This document shows positions 48,201 through 61,619 of a stretch of 64,000 bases of DNA, one piece after another (positions within the stretch are counted from its first letter, which is position 1; each line of letters opens with the position of its first letter). Origin of the DNA: Trochalopteron elliotii (lineage: Eukaryota > Chordata > Aves > Passeriformes > Leiothrichidae); the NCBI GenBank assembly GCA_024734555.1, contig JANPWX010000034.1, positions 1,410,398 through 1,474,397 on the forward strand, in the 5' to 3' direction. The notes under the pieces were generated by a model. That model was not told the DNA's origin. It searched no databases and was given only the letters and a program-made list of their open reading frames with translations. Made by a program: the position numbers and the translations under genes.

Positions 48201-50268
48201 CTGCCTGCTGACAGCTCAGTATCTTACAAAAGTCCCTAATCACCAAACCAGTTGAAAGTATTGTTTGATACAAGGCTTTAATTGTGAGTGCTCACTGCAG
48301 GATGGCTCATGGAGCCTATGGAAAGATGGTCTGTGTGTGCTGGATCAGGTTTAGAAGGTGCATGGTAAGGTGTAGCAGCTTAGGCTGAGCAGGAGCCCAG
48401 CACCTGGCACAGGACTGACCTGACACCTCCAAAGGGGAATTTTGCCATCGGTTTCAATGAATGCAAGAAGTTACTACATTTTAACATGCACAAAAATAAG
48501 CTGTTGACTGAAGGCTTATAGTCAATTGTCTTGCTCTGACATATTTTGCTTTCCACTGTAAATAAAACGGATTTGATTGTAAACCACTCACAGGAGATGA
48601 GAAACAATAAGGGCCAGAGAGTGAACAATAGGCGTTCTGAGAAAACAGTGATTTCATACATTGGCAGTTGTTATTTTCTGAAAATGAGTGCAGATGTTTT
48701 ACTGTGCTGAAATCACTCAAGACTTTTATGGCAGAAAGAGGACATGGAGTAAATAAACTGGTGACAGGTATAATGAAAGATATTCCATTTATTTGCCTGT
48801 TCAGAGCTAGTTTATTCAAGGGAGCCCTGTTTTGCCTACCACAGGAAAATCCTTGAGACCATCTTGAAGGAGTATCTTCCTGGAAAAAAAGAAGCGTGCA
48901 AGATCATTTAGCAAGCCCGGGATTTCTGGATGACAATCAAATAGATTACTTAATTCTTTGTAAGCAATTCCTAGAAAACATCAGTTCCCAGAAAAGACAT
49001 ATAGGAAGGCTCAGCTCTTCTTTGCTGGTGAGAAAACACAAGAGCTGTGCCTCCAGTAGTGAAGCGAATGTCATTTGAATTGTTCTCGGTGCTGTTGCCA
49101 AGAAAAGTGTCCAGATATCACTGAACATCAGCCAGATAAAGGTCAGGGAGGTTTGCAGGCCTATAGGAATGGCACAGATCATACACTTTTCCTCTGTCAG
49201 TAAGTTATCTTCCTGTATGGGCTGATCCATTTGGGTTAGGATCAGTCCCTGCAGCTTTTCCCTGTTCAGTGAAGGTTGCCAATAGCTCTGAGTTGCTGGC
49301 ACCACCTTCTCCTCCAATGTCCAACCAAACCTGGCAAAACCCTTCCCTGCACTGTCCTCCTGGCTGTGGTGGGTGAGGGGGTGCTGGGGTCAGTATTGGG
49401 ATCAGTTGCAGCCTTTTTTGCTCTGGAGCACCAGGACAGTGCCACTCTGAGCTGTCATCCTTTAGGACACCTCTCTTGAGGTTCAACAGATCCCTCAGAA
49501 GCATCAGTGATGGGAGGTGGGGGAATTCAGGACTCACAAGGTGCCACCTTTACCCAGTGCAAGGTCTGTCCTTACCCTGTCAGTCTACCCAAGGCAAACC
49601 AGGTGAGACAACTTCAGCTTCACTTGGACCTGCTAACACACGGGGAAGATAGATGAGGTCCTCAGGGCTTATCTCTGTCAGTTCACATTTATTAATACTT
49701 CGTCTGCTTTGCCTTCACTGGGATTTTACCTCAGGTTAATTACTCTGTATTTGCTAATGCCATGTAGGAACATGCATTTTTTTCCCCTGGTGAAGAGAAG
49801 CTGGATCCAGAGAAGACCTCACTTTTCCTGCAGCTTGCTGGAGCACTGGCATCTTTGTCTTTCAAAAATGCAGTTGGAAAAAATGTCAAAACCGTTCCTA
49901 ATAAGGCTGTTGCTCCAGGTGAGGATTTATACCCTCTCCCACCAGGCACCAAGCAATGCTGCTGGAAATCAGCCTTCTACCTATCCCTGGTATTTATTGT
50001 GATCAGACTTTCAAGTCCACCACCCTTCCTAAACACAAAATTCCCTGAAAAAGTGTTTTAGAGAGAACTGCAAGACAACCTTTCGCTCAAAGGGAGGCAT
50101 ATGATAACTTCAGCTTTTGTTCTTGTGACCTGCCCTTGCAAGACTGAAAAGAGCTTTGAGCACACACCCAGGAGAGCAGGAAATCTCTCCTTGGGATCAC
50201 TTGTAAAATGGCCTGGTTTGAAAAACACGCTGCAGAAAGAATGAAGCCTGACTGCAAAGGAGAGCGGG

Positions 50269-50282
50269 TTTTTTTTTTTTTT
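50269..50282. repeat. T homopolymer tract
   Basis: A run of 14 T residues between GCGGG and CACCCG, so the tract is bordered by short complementary GC-rich arms. Confidence 0.85.
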
Positions 50283-50284
50283 CA

Positions 50285-50490
50285 CCCGTGAATAGGATTT
50301 CGAGCTAGCAGCCAAAGTGAATCATTATACATCCTTGCCATATGCCACTTTCAATCAATAAGGCCTTATGCTCTGCTAACAATCATCCTAAACTATACCT
50401 ATTAACAAGAATGCACATTTCCCTAGTAATATTCCACGCACGTCACTGCACACAGACTGCAAACAGTTGAGAGTGATCGCAGCCGAAGGG
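50285..50490. promoter_or_regulatory. Candidate conserved non-coding element
   Basis: AT-rich, repeat-free DNA with isolated CpGs (CACGCACGTCACTG, GTGATCGCAGCCG), a CRE-like CACGTCAC and several AATCAAT/AATCATT cores. Inference from texture only. Confidence 0.18.
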
Positions 50491-53400
50491 AGATGGCTCC
50501 TGAAACAACGTGTGGACACACACCACACTGTAGAGGCTGCCACTCTTACACGTGTAGGCTGGATTTTTGCTTTTTACTCCTACAGTCTGATGGGATTTTT
50601 TTCTCTCTTGCAAGCACAGGCTTTCTTGGTGACCCAGACAGTTTATTTCCTGATGGCCCAAGAGTTCCTCAGAGGCAGCTGATGCTCTGAGGATAAGGTG
50701 CAGCAATAGCCACGGGGGATGAGATATGGCTACAACAGGACCCCTTCAGTTTGGAGGGAGATGACAGCAGTCATCATGAGCTAATCATCAGCATGATGAC
50801 TTCACACCTGAACTAATCTCTCTGTGAAGATATGAAAACCTGCTATAAAAGAGACACAGGTTTTGAGGCATGTGGTGCAGGAGCAGGAAGCACAGACTTT
50901 ATTTCCTACTGACCACAGGGCACCTCTGTCTCCCACCTGCTGTTTCTTTTATCTACTTAACATTGCAAATTCCTCCTGAAGGGTGTCATTTCTCCAAAAA
51001 TACTGAGCCTGCTGAAGCAGTTATTGACTGGAATGCCACAGTTTGAGCTGCTCAGAGCAGCCAAGTCCTACACCATGGGCATGAAGCTCTCGGCAGGCTC
51101 ACCCCAATAAAGCAGAAATCTGCTCTTGGGCAGGTCACCTGTGGCTCCCTTGCGAGTCAGTGGAGAGCCAGTCAATACTGTTGATGGAGTCTACAGTGAT
51201 TCATCTCTTTCTAAAAGAGATGCTTAAAACAGAGCAGAGGAATGGCATTATAAACCCACTTACTTCTCCTTGCTGACTGGAAAGCCCAGTGTGACAGCTC
51301 ACACTTAGAAGTCTACTCTGTAAATACCTGAAACGAGTTGACCCTGATCCCTCATGACTTTCCCCTGCCCTAGTGCCCTCTGGACCCCAGGCATTTGGTG
51401 GTGAAGCTCTCCCTGTACCCCACAGTGCACAGAGATTTACAGCTGGACTGAAGGATGCCACTGCAGAGAGGCAGCCCCAAACTCAGGCAGCTGAAACATT
51501 CCACCCCTGAGCAACATCTCACAGCCCCTGTGTGCCCCTGAGACCACAAGCCCTCAGTTTCATGCATGAGCCAGAGCCACAGCACTGTGTGAGCTGGGAT
51601 TGCATCAGCCCTGGGTGTCTGGCAGTGCGGAGCTCCACACAGACTATACAAAGTCCTGATGACTAAGGATCCTGGATTAGTAGGGCATGTACACTATGCC
51701 AAGTCCTAATACAATGGTCTTCAGATGCTACCACATCAAAACCCCTTCTATCTTCCTCTCAAAGAGTGAATTAAGGCTTTGCTTATTCCTGTTTTATATC
51801 TAAAGGCTGTTTCTGCAGCCCTTGTGTAGGTAACTGTACATGGTCTATTTGACACTCTTCCCGAGTAATCCTTGTGTGTTTTGCAAGGTTCAAAGTAAAA
51901 ATTTGTTGCTAATCAAAAGGCATTGCTGCTCAGGTGTTTCTGTGTTGCAAAATAACCCCCAGTCAATCAAAACTCCTTCAAACAACCCCTGTCTATGCTT
52001 TTTGCTTTGCAACCTTGTTTCCTGTGGGCGAAGGTGGGAAAGAAGAACGTGCTTACCTTTGAGCACAAAGCTGTGCAACTTTGGGTGTCAGTGAAACCTC
52101 CAAAATATAGCTGAGGTGCTGCAGTGTCCTTTTTCTGGCTTTCTGTGCAAGTACACATGCATAATAGCATCATCTGTTGCAAAGATTTCAGTTAGTTTCT
52201 TCCTCTTTGACACAGTGTGCACTTATTGAATCGAGAAATCCTTGTTCCTCAGACAACTCCTCTTGCCTTTGATGAAGATTTGCAATCCTGGAAGGACTGT
52301 GTAAAATTTATACCACTAATTTATCATATTTGGAGATATTAATGATATACAAGCTATTGGATTCAGTACCAGAGATCTGGCCAAACTGCTGCAGTCTATT
52401 TTACGTGGGAAGTAAATATACAAGATCAAAGGGTTACCTCTGGCTTGAAAAGGCATTAATATTACTAATATCAGCTGAAGTAATTTAACCACATGTATTT
52501 AGGTATTTAGTGTAGATGTTGACCCTATGGGATCCTTTCCCTTCTTTTTAACAACCACAGACATTTCAACACTGGCGAGATCTTTAGGAATGAGGGCAGT
52601 CAAGGTGGGCAGAAAATAAGTTTTTGCCATCAGAAGAATGCTCAGATCATGAGGGATGAAATCTCAAGATCACAGCCCCAGAATCCAATCCCCACAATGA
52701 CAAAACCAGGCAGTCCCATGTAGCTTCACATCTGGAAAATACAGACACCTCCTAACACATTTGGCTGCTGTTTCTGGCCGATACAAGATGCACCTACCCC
52801 CAGAGCAGCCCTGCATCCCTGGGGACCCTGTGAATGCAGGGATGGGGGTGCAAGTCCTTCCTTATGGTAAAGCCAACAGATGGTTTTAGTTGGGGCTGAG
52901 CAAACAAGGTGGTGGATATTTCACACAGAAAGGTTCCTTTTACAAGGCTTCAAAGGGCTGTGGTTGGTTGAAAGATGGATTCTGACTTGCCTGTGGCAAT
53001 TTCTCCCTGTGGTGTCCCCAGGCAGGACATGCTGAGTATTTGGGACACGGGGCTGCTTTCTCACACGTGTCCTCTCTGACTTTGCAGGAAGGATGGCACC
53101 TATTGAGATAATTATTCCATTACTCCACACTACCCCCAGAAGTGCAGCTCAGTCTCCTACATTAGTGTGCTTTTTCAGACACAGCCAGTGGGACTGACTC
53201 TGCACGGACATGTTGGGCTGCATTCAGAGCAAACTCAACTCCCTGAGCTGCAGCTAATTAGAAGGTGCTTCCAGTGGGTGAGAGAAGAGCTTTAGCCAAA
53301 CTGTGATCTCCAGCCAGACTTCAAATCCACATCCCCAGTAACAGCACAAGTGTGTTTCCTACCCTGCACAGACATTTATTAGTATTTGTGTGTTGTCAGT

Positions 53401-53589
53401 TTTTTCATCCCTCATTTCCCTTTACATAGTTTTATTTTTCCCAGTCAATAAGAGTGATTTTATTGTTCTTAATTAGATTTCTTTAGGTTTCCCATAGTAA
53501 TTAATGCACTTTTCTTCAGCAGTATAACCTATTACAGTAGTTAAAATATTAAATCATGACTGTTGCCAGATGTAAGGGAACAAGAAACA

Positions 53590-53880
53590 TAGGTTTCTCA
53601 ATAACCACTTTGTCTTCATCTTTTGAATTAGTTTGCAGCCTGCTTTACATTTTTGGGTAAGTAATAAGATTTGTTGATTTGAATGAAGAACGATATAAAA
53701 ATAAATCGCATTGTACTTTTAATTACATAGTCTTAATTTTTTGTGGTGACACTCCAGGCTCTCATATAATGTTGTTTAATGTTTACATCTCTTTATTGAT
53801 TTGATAATTTAGATACAGAAATGTGGTTTAATTTGCAAATTTCTACATTCATTGTCGGGGTGCTGTGCTCATTAAGGAAT
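53590..53880. promoter_or_regulatory. Candidate conserved non-coding element, AT-rich
   Basis: Long AT-rich, non-repetitive sequence with a CGATATAAAAATAAATCGC stretch, a TTTAATTACATAG homeodomain-like site and a TTTGATAATTTAG stretch. Low-complexity AT-rich DNA is the alternative. Confidence 0.2.
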
Positions 53881-54944
53881 CTGGGGAATTCTGCATTTTC
53901 CCCCATCTCCTTTACAGACACACAGTGATGTACATTCTGCATTTGCTTTTTCTTAGGAGCAAATCTCAGCTACAGAGATGTTATTCTTCTCCACTGTTGT
54001 GCAACCATGAACCCCCCTGTGCTTGACATTTCAAACCAGGGGGCTCAGTGTGACATGGGCTGCTACTCCAGGGCGGTCTTTTTTGGGGACTGCTTGGGGG
54101 TGGTTGAAGATAGAGGTGGGTAGTGGACAAATCAGCCTTGATGGGCTTTTTTTCTTCACCTGGGAAGTCAAAAATCCCCACAGAACCGAGAGGGGTTTGA
54201 GTCCACCCTCCCCACTGAGGAGGGCATGGTGGAAGCAGATCTTGCAAAACTCCAGAGAAAATTTGGGATGAGCCCCAACATCTCAAACCCACCTCTTCAC
54301 TCACCTCAGCTCTCCTGGAATGGAGCCTTGGAAATCTCTCCATCCTGCCCCAGGCACTGCCAACCCCTTGGCTAAATTCCACCTCTACAAATCACTTTTG
54401 AGGTGGTGGTAGTTTAGGTTTAGTGCTCCAAGCATATTTCAGAGTTTCTACAAGTTATGCAAAATTAAACTTTTCTTTCAAAAATCCATCACCACCAAAC
54501 TGTTTTCTCCTCCTCTTCATTAATGATTTACTTTCTGTGGAATAAATGCACCAACTGAGGACAGAATCATTATTAAAATCTCAGTTAACAACACAATATT
54601 ACTTTGGTCCTTTCATTTCCTCCACTATTATAAAATTCAAGATTCATTTCATTTATTAATATTAGCAATCTATTTTTTTTAATTTTGATCAGGCACAAAT
54701 TAAAAGGGGAATGATATTATGGAACTGGCAGTAGAACTTACTCCTTTTTATTCTTTTTTGGAAAATTTGCTTTTCCCCTTCCATCAGTTCTTTCTTTGCA
54801 TCTGACACTGCCTTCTTTTTTTTTGTTATTCTGTGTGACTTCATTTGATACCCAGCATTACTCCCATGGAAGTCAACTGGAAGGGGCCAAGAGAATTTAT
54901 TGGAAGGTGATTAAAATTAAGGGTCAATGAAGAGAAAGGCTGGC

Positions 54945-55065
54945 ACATGGGTTTGGGAGCAAGGGAGCTGGACTCTGGTCCGAGCCCTGCCATGAAATTG
55001 CTCTGTGACTCAGTGCAAGTAATTTTATTTCTCTATTCTGCAGTTTCCATGTAGTTTAAAGTAGG
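54945..55065 (+). mobile_element. MIR-type SINE remnant
   Basis: The order of blocks is that of a MIR core: GGGAGCAAGGGAGCTGGACT, CTGGTCCGAGCCCTGCCATG, then GCTCTGTGACTCAGTGCAAG, TAATTTTATTTCTCT and CAGTTTCC. In MIR consensus these are 'ggactctggagccagactgc', 'cctggctctgccacttac', 'agctgtgtgaccttgggcaa', 'gttacttaacctct' and 'cctcagtttcc'. The tRNA-derived head is mostly lost. MIRs are tRNA-derived amniote SINEs that ceased activity long ago. Confidence 0.72.
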
Positions 55066-57524
55066 AACAGGAGTGTTTGCTGCTCATTGTTCAAATCTCC
55101 CAGCAAATAAAACGTGATGTATCAGGGCTAACTGAGCAGGCAGGCACAGACCCTTCTCTCAGGAAAGCTGTGTCCTAGAGCAGCAGCAGACAGTGAGGAC
55201 AGGGAAGAACAGAGACAGGGCAGAACACAGACACACTATTTTTTTTTTTTGAGGGCTTACAAATTGCTCCTGTTCCCTTTATAGCGGATCATTGTCGTTG
55301 GGCTCTAATGAGATTTCCCTTGTGCCTCTGTAACACTAAATATAACCTGTGATATTCCTCACGTGCAGCAGCTCCTTGTGGAAAGAAAAGCTGGATTTTC
55401 AATCCTTTAGAATAACCAACTTCTACAGTTATGGCACACATACTTCTCAGCTTGATTCTGTGCCCCCACAATCCTGGGAGCTGCACATCAGCTCAATATG
55501 CATTTGATTGCTCTTGCAATCCTCTTGATTACAAACAGGGGATTGCTATTGTGGCAGGACTTCCCAAATGCTGAAGAACTGAATTCCAATTATTTCAGTG
55601 GCAACTGGAAGAAACAGGAAAAAAAAACCCCAGCTGGATAAATCCCTTTAAGAGGCTCCCAGTACAATCAACAACACCTCAACCATGCCTGCAAGAGGTT
55701 GTCTAACAACTTCCTGCAGTGCCAATTCCACAAGAGCCTGTGGGAACATCCCTGAGCTGAACTATGCAAAACACTGGAAGGTTTTTCCTGATCTTTTACC
55801 TATGCAGCTCCTGCTGCAGCTGAAGCCCATTACTCACCCTACTTGCAGAAGGTACACGGTGTGCCACTCCTCTTTGCTTCAGCCTTGCACATATTTGGGA
55901 ACTGGTTTTGTCTCATCTTAGTCCCCTCTTCAGGCCACACACTTCTCTCTAACAGCTTTACCCCAATGGCAAATGTTCTACACCTCCAGCCACTCTTTAT
56001 GCACCTCTTTGGGCTTTTCCCAGCTAAGCCATGTTTCCTGAGGTGTGGAAATTGTCCTTGAGCCAAGACCATTGCTAAGTGAAATGGAGAGGTTGTCCCT
56101 TGTCTCCTGCAATGTGCCCCTCAGAACAGACATCCCAGAATTGCTGGATTTTTGCAGAACTGGGTTTCTGCTATACTTCCAAGCATCAGAGTCCTGAATC
56201 TTTTTCCCCATGGCAGAAGCCTGGCCAATTGCTCTTCATGTTGCATTTGAGAAATTGATTTTAACTCCCCTGCCAGGGAGTGCAACATTTTAATTACTTC
56301 TGTGGATAAAGTCTGTTGTTCCCATTCTGATCTGGACTTAAGAGATAAGTAAAGCAAAGCCTATCAGAAATTCTGCAGAATCTTGAACTGGAACCCAGGA
56401 TACCAGAATACCCCAACCAGTACCTCTGCCATATGTCCTTCATCCTTCTCATCCTTGCCTCAAGCTATCCTTGATTTTTAAAAAGTATCTTCTTTCCCCC
56501 TCCATTTTTATTGAATTCTTTTCTCACCTGGTGTTAGTAGCCACCTGCAAACATTTGAAGAAATGTAGGTGAATAATTAAGGGTCTGTGCACCATCCCAC
56601 AGCGTGGATAGGCCACAAGAATAGAAAACAGATTGTTTGTATCCAGTATTACTGATAATTTCCCAGCTGCAAGGACTTGTTTCTCAACACAAATCAGTGG
56701 CAAAAATAGGGACAAGATCAGTGGCCTTTGGGAGCAGGAGAGACCTGGGTGAATAAAGGGCCAGGAAAGTCAAGTCATAAAATGCATCCTTCCTTCCAAA
56801 GGACCTAACCCCTATTTAGGGAGCACCAAGACACCTAGAAATAGATAAAAACTCGAGGCTGGCTATAAAAACATTTCTGTTTCATTTGTCTGAAATCCAC
56901 AGAGAGGCACTGCCGATGCCAAGAACCCATAATACCCTGGCATCACAACCTGCAGGGCTGTCTGCTCTCACTTGTGAATACATTCATCACTGATAACGTG
57001 CCAAAATGTCCAAGAGCTGAATACTGGGGAGCACTGGGAAGGAAAGCAAGTTCTCATAGGCATGACTGGGTGCAGCAGGACTCCTTCTGCATCTGTACTG
57101 GCAACGTGTGACTCTCACATCCCTACAAAACTGACAGACCAGTTACTGGAATCTCAACAGAATAGTTTTTATATTCTGTATTTGTTATGATACATGGAAT
57201 GTCCTATGCAGAAAGTGCACTAAGACAGCTTGGCAAGAAGCAGTTGGTAGGCAGGTACAGAGGCAAGGCCAAGGTAGAAGCACATGAAAGGCAGAAATGG
57301 CTTGGATGAGTCCATCAGAGAGCTCTTCAGTATCCCAATGAGCTGCAATGCAACCGAGAGGGATGAATCCAGAGGAATCCCTCAGAGCTGAGGAGTGGAT
57401 GACAGAGATGCTGGCATGGGGAATCCAGGACTTCAGCAAGGAAATTCAGCCCCTGAGATACGGGTAAGCAGCCAAGGGATGGGGTGAGGGTCATGCTACG
57501 CAACCAGAAATACAAGGAAGGGAC
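55066..57524. other. Non-coding stretch, no gene recognised
   Basis: No exon, RNA gene or identifiable repeat apart from a T run at 55239-55250. Confidence 0.5.
55239..55250. repeat. T homopolymer tract
   Basis: A run of 12 T residues. Confidence 0.85.
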
Positions 57525-57880
57525 AAAAGAATTGGATTGTTTGGCTTTGGCAGGATGAAGAGATGCAATCTTCCCATGTGAAAAAGCTGAACAAGAGAGA
57601 AAAGGAGGAATTGTTTTCCATGTGCTCTGTTAGGACCAAATTACATCAGGAAAGACTGATGTGACAGAGGTTATAAAACATGGCAAATACTGGGAGGAGA
57701 GGGCCCAACACGAGGAAAAAAGTTCTGCAGATGAAACTCTTAATGCCCTGGGAGCTGGAACACTGCAGGAAGAGGTTGGATGAGAATTTACCAGGAATGC
57801 CATAGGTCAATTAACCACTGCCAAAGGGAGGAGGATGGATGGGATGGTATTTGAAGACCCCTTCCAACGTTAGCTTCCTG
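57525..57880 (+). mobile_element. Old CR1-like LINE fragment
   Basis: CR1-like blocks in order: GAATTGGATTGTTTGGCTTT, GGCAGGATGAAGAGA, GACAGAGGTTATAAAACATG, GCAGGAAGAGGTTGGATGAG, GGGATGGTATTTGAAGACCC and CCCTTCCAACGTTAG. These parallel 'ggattgttcagcctggagaagaga', 'gaggtttataaaatcatg', 'aggttggatga' and 'aggtcccttccaac' of CR1 3' ends. It is strongly diverged with gaps. About 50 bp in its middle recur, inverted and nearly identical, at 61543-61592. Confidence 0.55.
57662..57710 (+). repeat. Left copy of ~50-bp inverted pair
   Basis: Runs from TGACAGAGG to GGGCCCAACA. The reverse complement of 61542-61592 matches with one substitution and a 2-base indel, while flanks on both sides do not match. 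Confidence 0.85.
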
Positions 57881-60800
57881 CTTGCAGACTGCCAGGCTGT
57901 GGGATGAGCCTTGTCCAGGAGGGTTACACCAGCATTTCCCCACAAGACAGGCACTTCACGGTGTAAAAGACAACTCTGCTCCCAATAAAGACAAGAAGGA
58001 AAACTACCTTGTTATAATGTCCAATTCATTACTCAATACCATGTAACACAATAAAGTTGCACTTTCAATCTTAGTGCATCTGCCTGGCTCTATTTATACT
58101 GTGGTCTTGAGTGTTTATCATCTCCCGCTAATGGCAATAGAGGATTTGCCACAAAAACTTAATTATTTGCCTTCTCTGAGAGGGTATTTTTCCTGATTAA
58201 AGCCTTCCTGAGAGCAAGGCAGGAAGCACTCAGCCCCACCGGGCATTCTTATACCCTAACCACTGAAATCTGGGACAAAGGCCAATAATCTGGGACAAAC
58301 TCTAAAAATACACCAAACACTCCAGGACATATTTTATTGGTCCTTCCACACATGCTTTGAGTGTGTCAGGAGGCACAAGGCCACAGGTAACAGTGAAAGT
58401 TAACCCTGCAGTGCAGTCCAGCTGGCTGCAGCAGGGATATGGATGATTTTCTCCAGCAAAACCATTTCAAAGGGACATGGCACCTGGGTAAGAACTTTCC
58501 TGTTGTTAAATCTTAATTGCAACCAGTTTAAAACCCCCGAGCTGAGCTTTTTAAATAAAATACTGGAATTTGAAAGATCTTCTTCTGCCAACTGAACACC
58601 TGGGGAGAGAGGGAGGCGAGGGAATGGGAGAGATGACAGGCTTTGGCTCTAGGCTGCTGTAGCCACTATATGTGCTTTAAAATACCTGCAGTGCATTTGC
58701 AGGTAAAACACCAACACCTGAACAAAATGTGGATAAATAATTCCCATCCCCTTTTGCAGGGGATGGTAACTTAGGCAGAAAAAGTTGAGGCGTAGTCTGA
58801 GGGCTCTCCTCACTCTGCAGATTCAAGGGCTGTTGTATTCCCAGGCTCTTTTTCAGGTGTTGCAAAACCCCAGAGGTTCTGCTGGCAGCCACCCAAAGGC
58901 ATGCAGCACTTCAGGCTGCTCTGACCTGGCCCAGACACTCTCCCAGCTCAGAGCAGTTTCACACCTCTCCCTTCCCCCAGACAGTGTCAGCAACGTGGGC
59001 TGTTGTGCACAGCAAAGTGGAACGACCAGGGCAACTCAGACCCAGGTCTGCAGTGTCACATCTTGGCTGGCCTCATGCCAACAATGGGGACATTTTCTTC
59101 AGCCCTTCTGCTTGTCCCTCTCATGCAGAGGCTTTGCAGACAACAAGAATGCAAGCAAAGTGATCTGATGATGGGACCTGCATTTATTTACCTTCAGCTT
59201 TTAATGGAAGGAGGACAGAATGCTTTATGGCCACAGAGCAAGAGATTAATAGACTGCCATTACTGGAGGCTGTCAGTCAATAGGGTTGTCACCAAGAAGT
59301 GATTCCAGTGTTACTACACCAATTTGGGAACACATTTTCCTGCCAGGCAACCAGGCATTCTTAAACAGGAGGAATTTTGCTGCTGTGGCACTTGGTAAAC
59401 TGTTTGAATGGTCACGTAGCATCAGCTGGTAGAAATATCTTCCTTCCACTGAATTTAACCTGCATTGACTTCAGCTGGTTGCAACACATGCTCCTGGAAG
59501 TTAGAAATATTTACTTTTTTATGAGCTACAGCTCATCAATGCTGTTATTTGTATTTTACAGGGAATCTGAGGCAGAGAGCTTACAACCAGGAGATGTCTA
59601 AAGTTTAGGATTGTAGCTTGCTAATATATATATTTATACATCTAAACTGTGCTTCTCCTGACTCCTGGTCACTGGCTTAGGAGCAGCCAGAGCTTTTGTA
59701 CCTGAGGTTGAGGGAAGGCCCCCTGTGAGCTGTGAAAGCAGCACAGCCTGGTGCTTCAGGGGAATTTGAATGCTGGTTTCTCAACACTAAAAGGCACAGT
59801 AGTGCTTGAGGGCATAAGACAAAGCTGGCAACCACAGCAGCCTTAAGTACAGTGCATCTCAATGACTAAAATACCTGAAAGGAACCTCAAACATCAGGCA
59901 GTCCTTTGGCACTGTGACCTGGGTTAAAAAAGGATAGAAAATGCAGTCCTTTACCAATTAAACATATACAGTCATTGCAGAATTAGTCATGTGGTGTCCA
60001 TTATCTTCCTTGTCTGAGCACAGGAGTCTTCAACTCGAGTGTGGGTGTGCTTTGGTACCCAGCAAACTGGCATGACTTGGGGGTACAGATTAGAGCCTGG
60101 ATTCTCCATTTTTGGGGGCAGGTAACACTCCAAACTATCCAGCACCAACCGTCCTCCAGAGCCCTCATGCAATTAAGTTCCCCACCCAAAAGGCCAGACA
60201 AGTTCTCCTGGATTTAAAGAGGAATAATTTTACAAGGACTGCTATTTACAGAGGTAAAAATAATGAGCTATGCCTCAGAAACCCTAACAAAATCCATGGA
60301 TGAGTAAAATGACACTAAAGCTCTGACCTGAACAAAGCTTTGGCATGTGGCTCTGATGCCAGCTGACGTGCCAGTGGCTGGTATTTACACTCTAATCAAA
60401 ATACAGCTGAAAACCAAAGGAAAAGTTCAAATTCTGGGGGACAGCAAAACTGCTGGATTGTGGGCATTTCAGTAACAAATCCCTTTGCTCTCTATATTCC
60501 CTGCTAATTTGTCAACATCTGATGCCTTGCTCTTTAGTCTGGAGCTAAGAAAAGCTTTCAAAAAATATAGTTTAGGGCCCATTCTGTCTGCTGTATCACT
60601 TGCTATTTTTGCCAGCCACACTGAAGCCAGACTGCAAAGGGCAAATTTGTCAACACGGGTGGGCTTTTTTAGTGTGGAGCTCAAGGGCTCGTACAGACAG
60701 TAGCAAAGACTATCTGCATCCACGTCTGGAAGTTCAGGCTCTGATTTCAAGCTGCTTCAAATATAGAAATTCCAGCAAAGTTAATTGTAGCTGCATTATG

Positions 60801-61541
60801 GAGAGGTGACAGCAGTGAGTCCTTAGAAAGCTGGGGAAGGTCTAAATCTGCCTCAGTCGTGCTCCCTTTGGAGTGAGGCAAATCCACTGGGAGCAGAGGA
60901 TGCTACCCAGGCTAATACTGGGTAAAAACCCTACTGAGAAATTCGCCCAGTGAGATTTGATTTTGTTGACCCCACAGCAACAGCATTCCTTGAAAATATG
61001 GGCAAAACTCTTTAGCAAAACCACCTTTTCTCCACATGTTGAGAACTGTGCAACATCACCCTGCTGTATCAACTGGTCTGTGCTTTTAAAAGCTTCCTAG
61101 CTGTGCTCACAGCTGAGAACTTGCCTTACCATTATATTAAGAAACAGCTCCATAGCGTGGGTTGGTCATTACTGGGAAGCGCTTAATTACAATAAAACGT
61201 GTAGTTAAAGTGACAATTTATTTACTCAAGGTTATGAATATAAATTGGTTTTTCTTACCCATGCGTTTTGAAATGGGGAGGCAGAGGCTGGGATCCCAGG
61301 AGTTTCTTTAAGCTGGGTGATTTTCTGCAGCAGGACCAAAGTGGAAAGTGAAGCCTGTGAACCAGTTTGCTGCCTCCAGGCCACAGCACACAGCTCCCAC
61401 CTGTTGCAAGTAATGTGAGTTTTGCTTAAAAGTCTGGAAACGGGTCCCTTTAATTGCACCAGAGCTCTGTAACCTGCAATGAACCAACGCTGAGCTGAAA
61501 AATAAATCCCCGTTAGTGAACACTTGAAGAGATAAAGAAAA
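57881..61541. other. Non-coding stretch, no gene recognised
   Basis: No exon or RNA gene recognised. The segment 61080-61240 has CAATAAAA and TTAATTA motifs typical of HOX-bound DNA, but is uncalled. A short TA run occurs near 59.62 kb. Confidence 0.5.
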
Positions 61542-61592
61542 TGTTGGGCCCTCTCCTCCCAGTATTTTCCATGTTTTATAACACCTCTGTCA
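61542..61592 (-). repeat. Right copy of ~50-bp inverted pair
   Basis: Reverse complement is nearly identical to 57662-57710. Differences are an A for C in the ATGGCAAATAC block and an extra GT after GACAGAGG. Confidence 0.85.
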
Positions 61593-61619
61593 GTATAAAT
61601 TTCCATTCACTGAAGAAAT

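Larger units (their letters stand above)
44386..54944. other. Non-coding stretch, no gene recognised
   Basis: No exon, RNA gene or well-preserved transposon recognised in about 10.5 kb. It contains a 22-bp near-perfect palindrome (44.74 kb), a 14-bp tandem repeat (45.19 kb), a small CpG cluster near 45.73-45.85 kb, a T run at 50.27 kb and two candidate regulatory segments near 50.3 and 53.6 kb. Confidence 0.5.
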
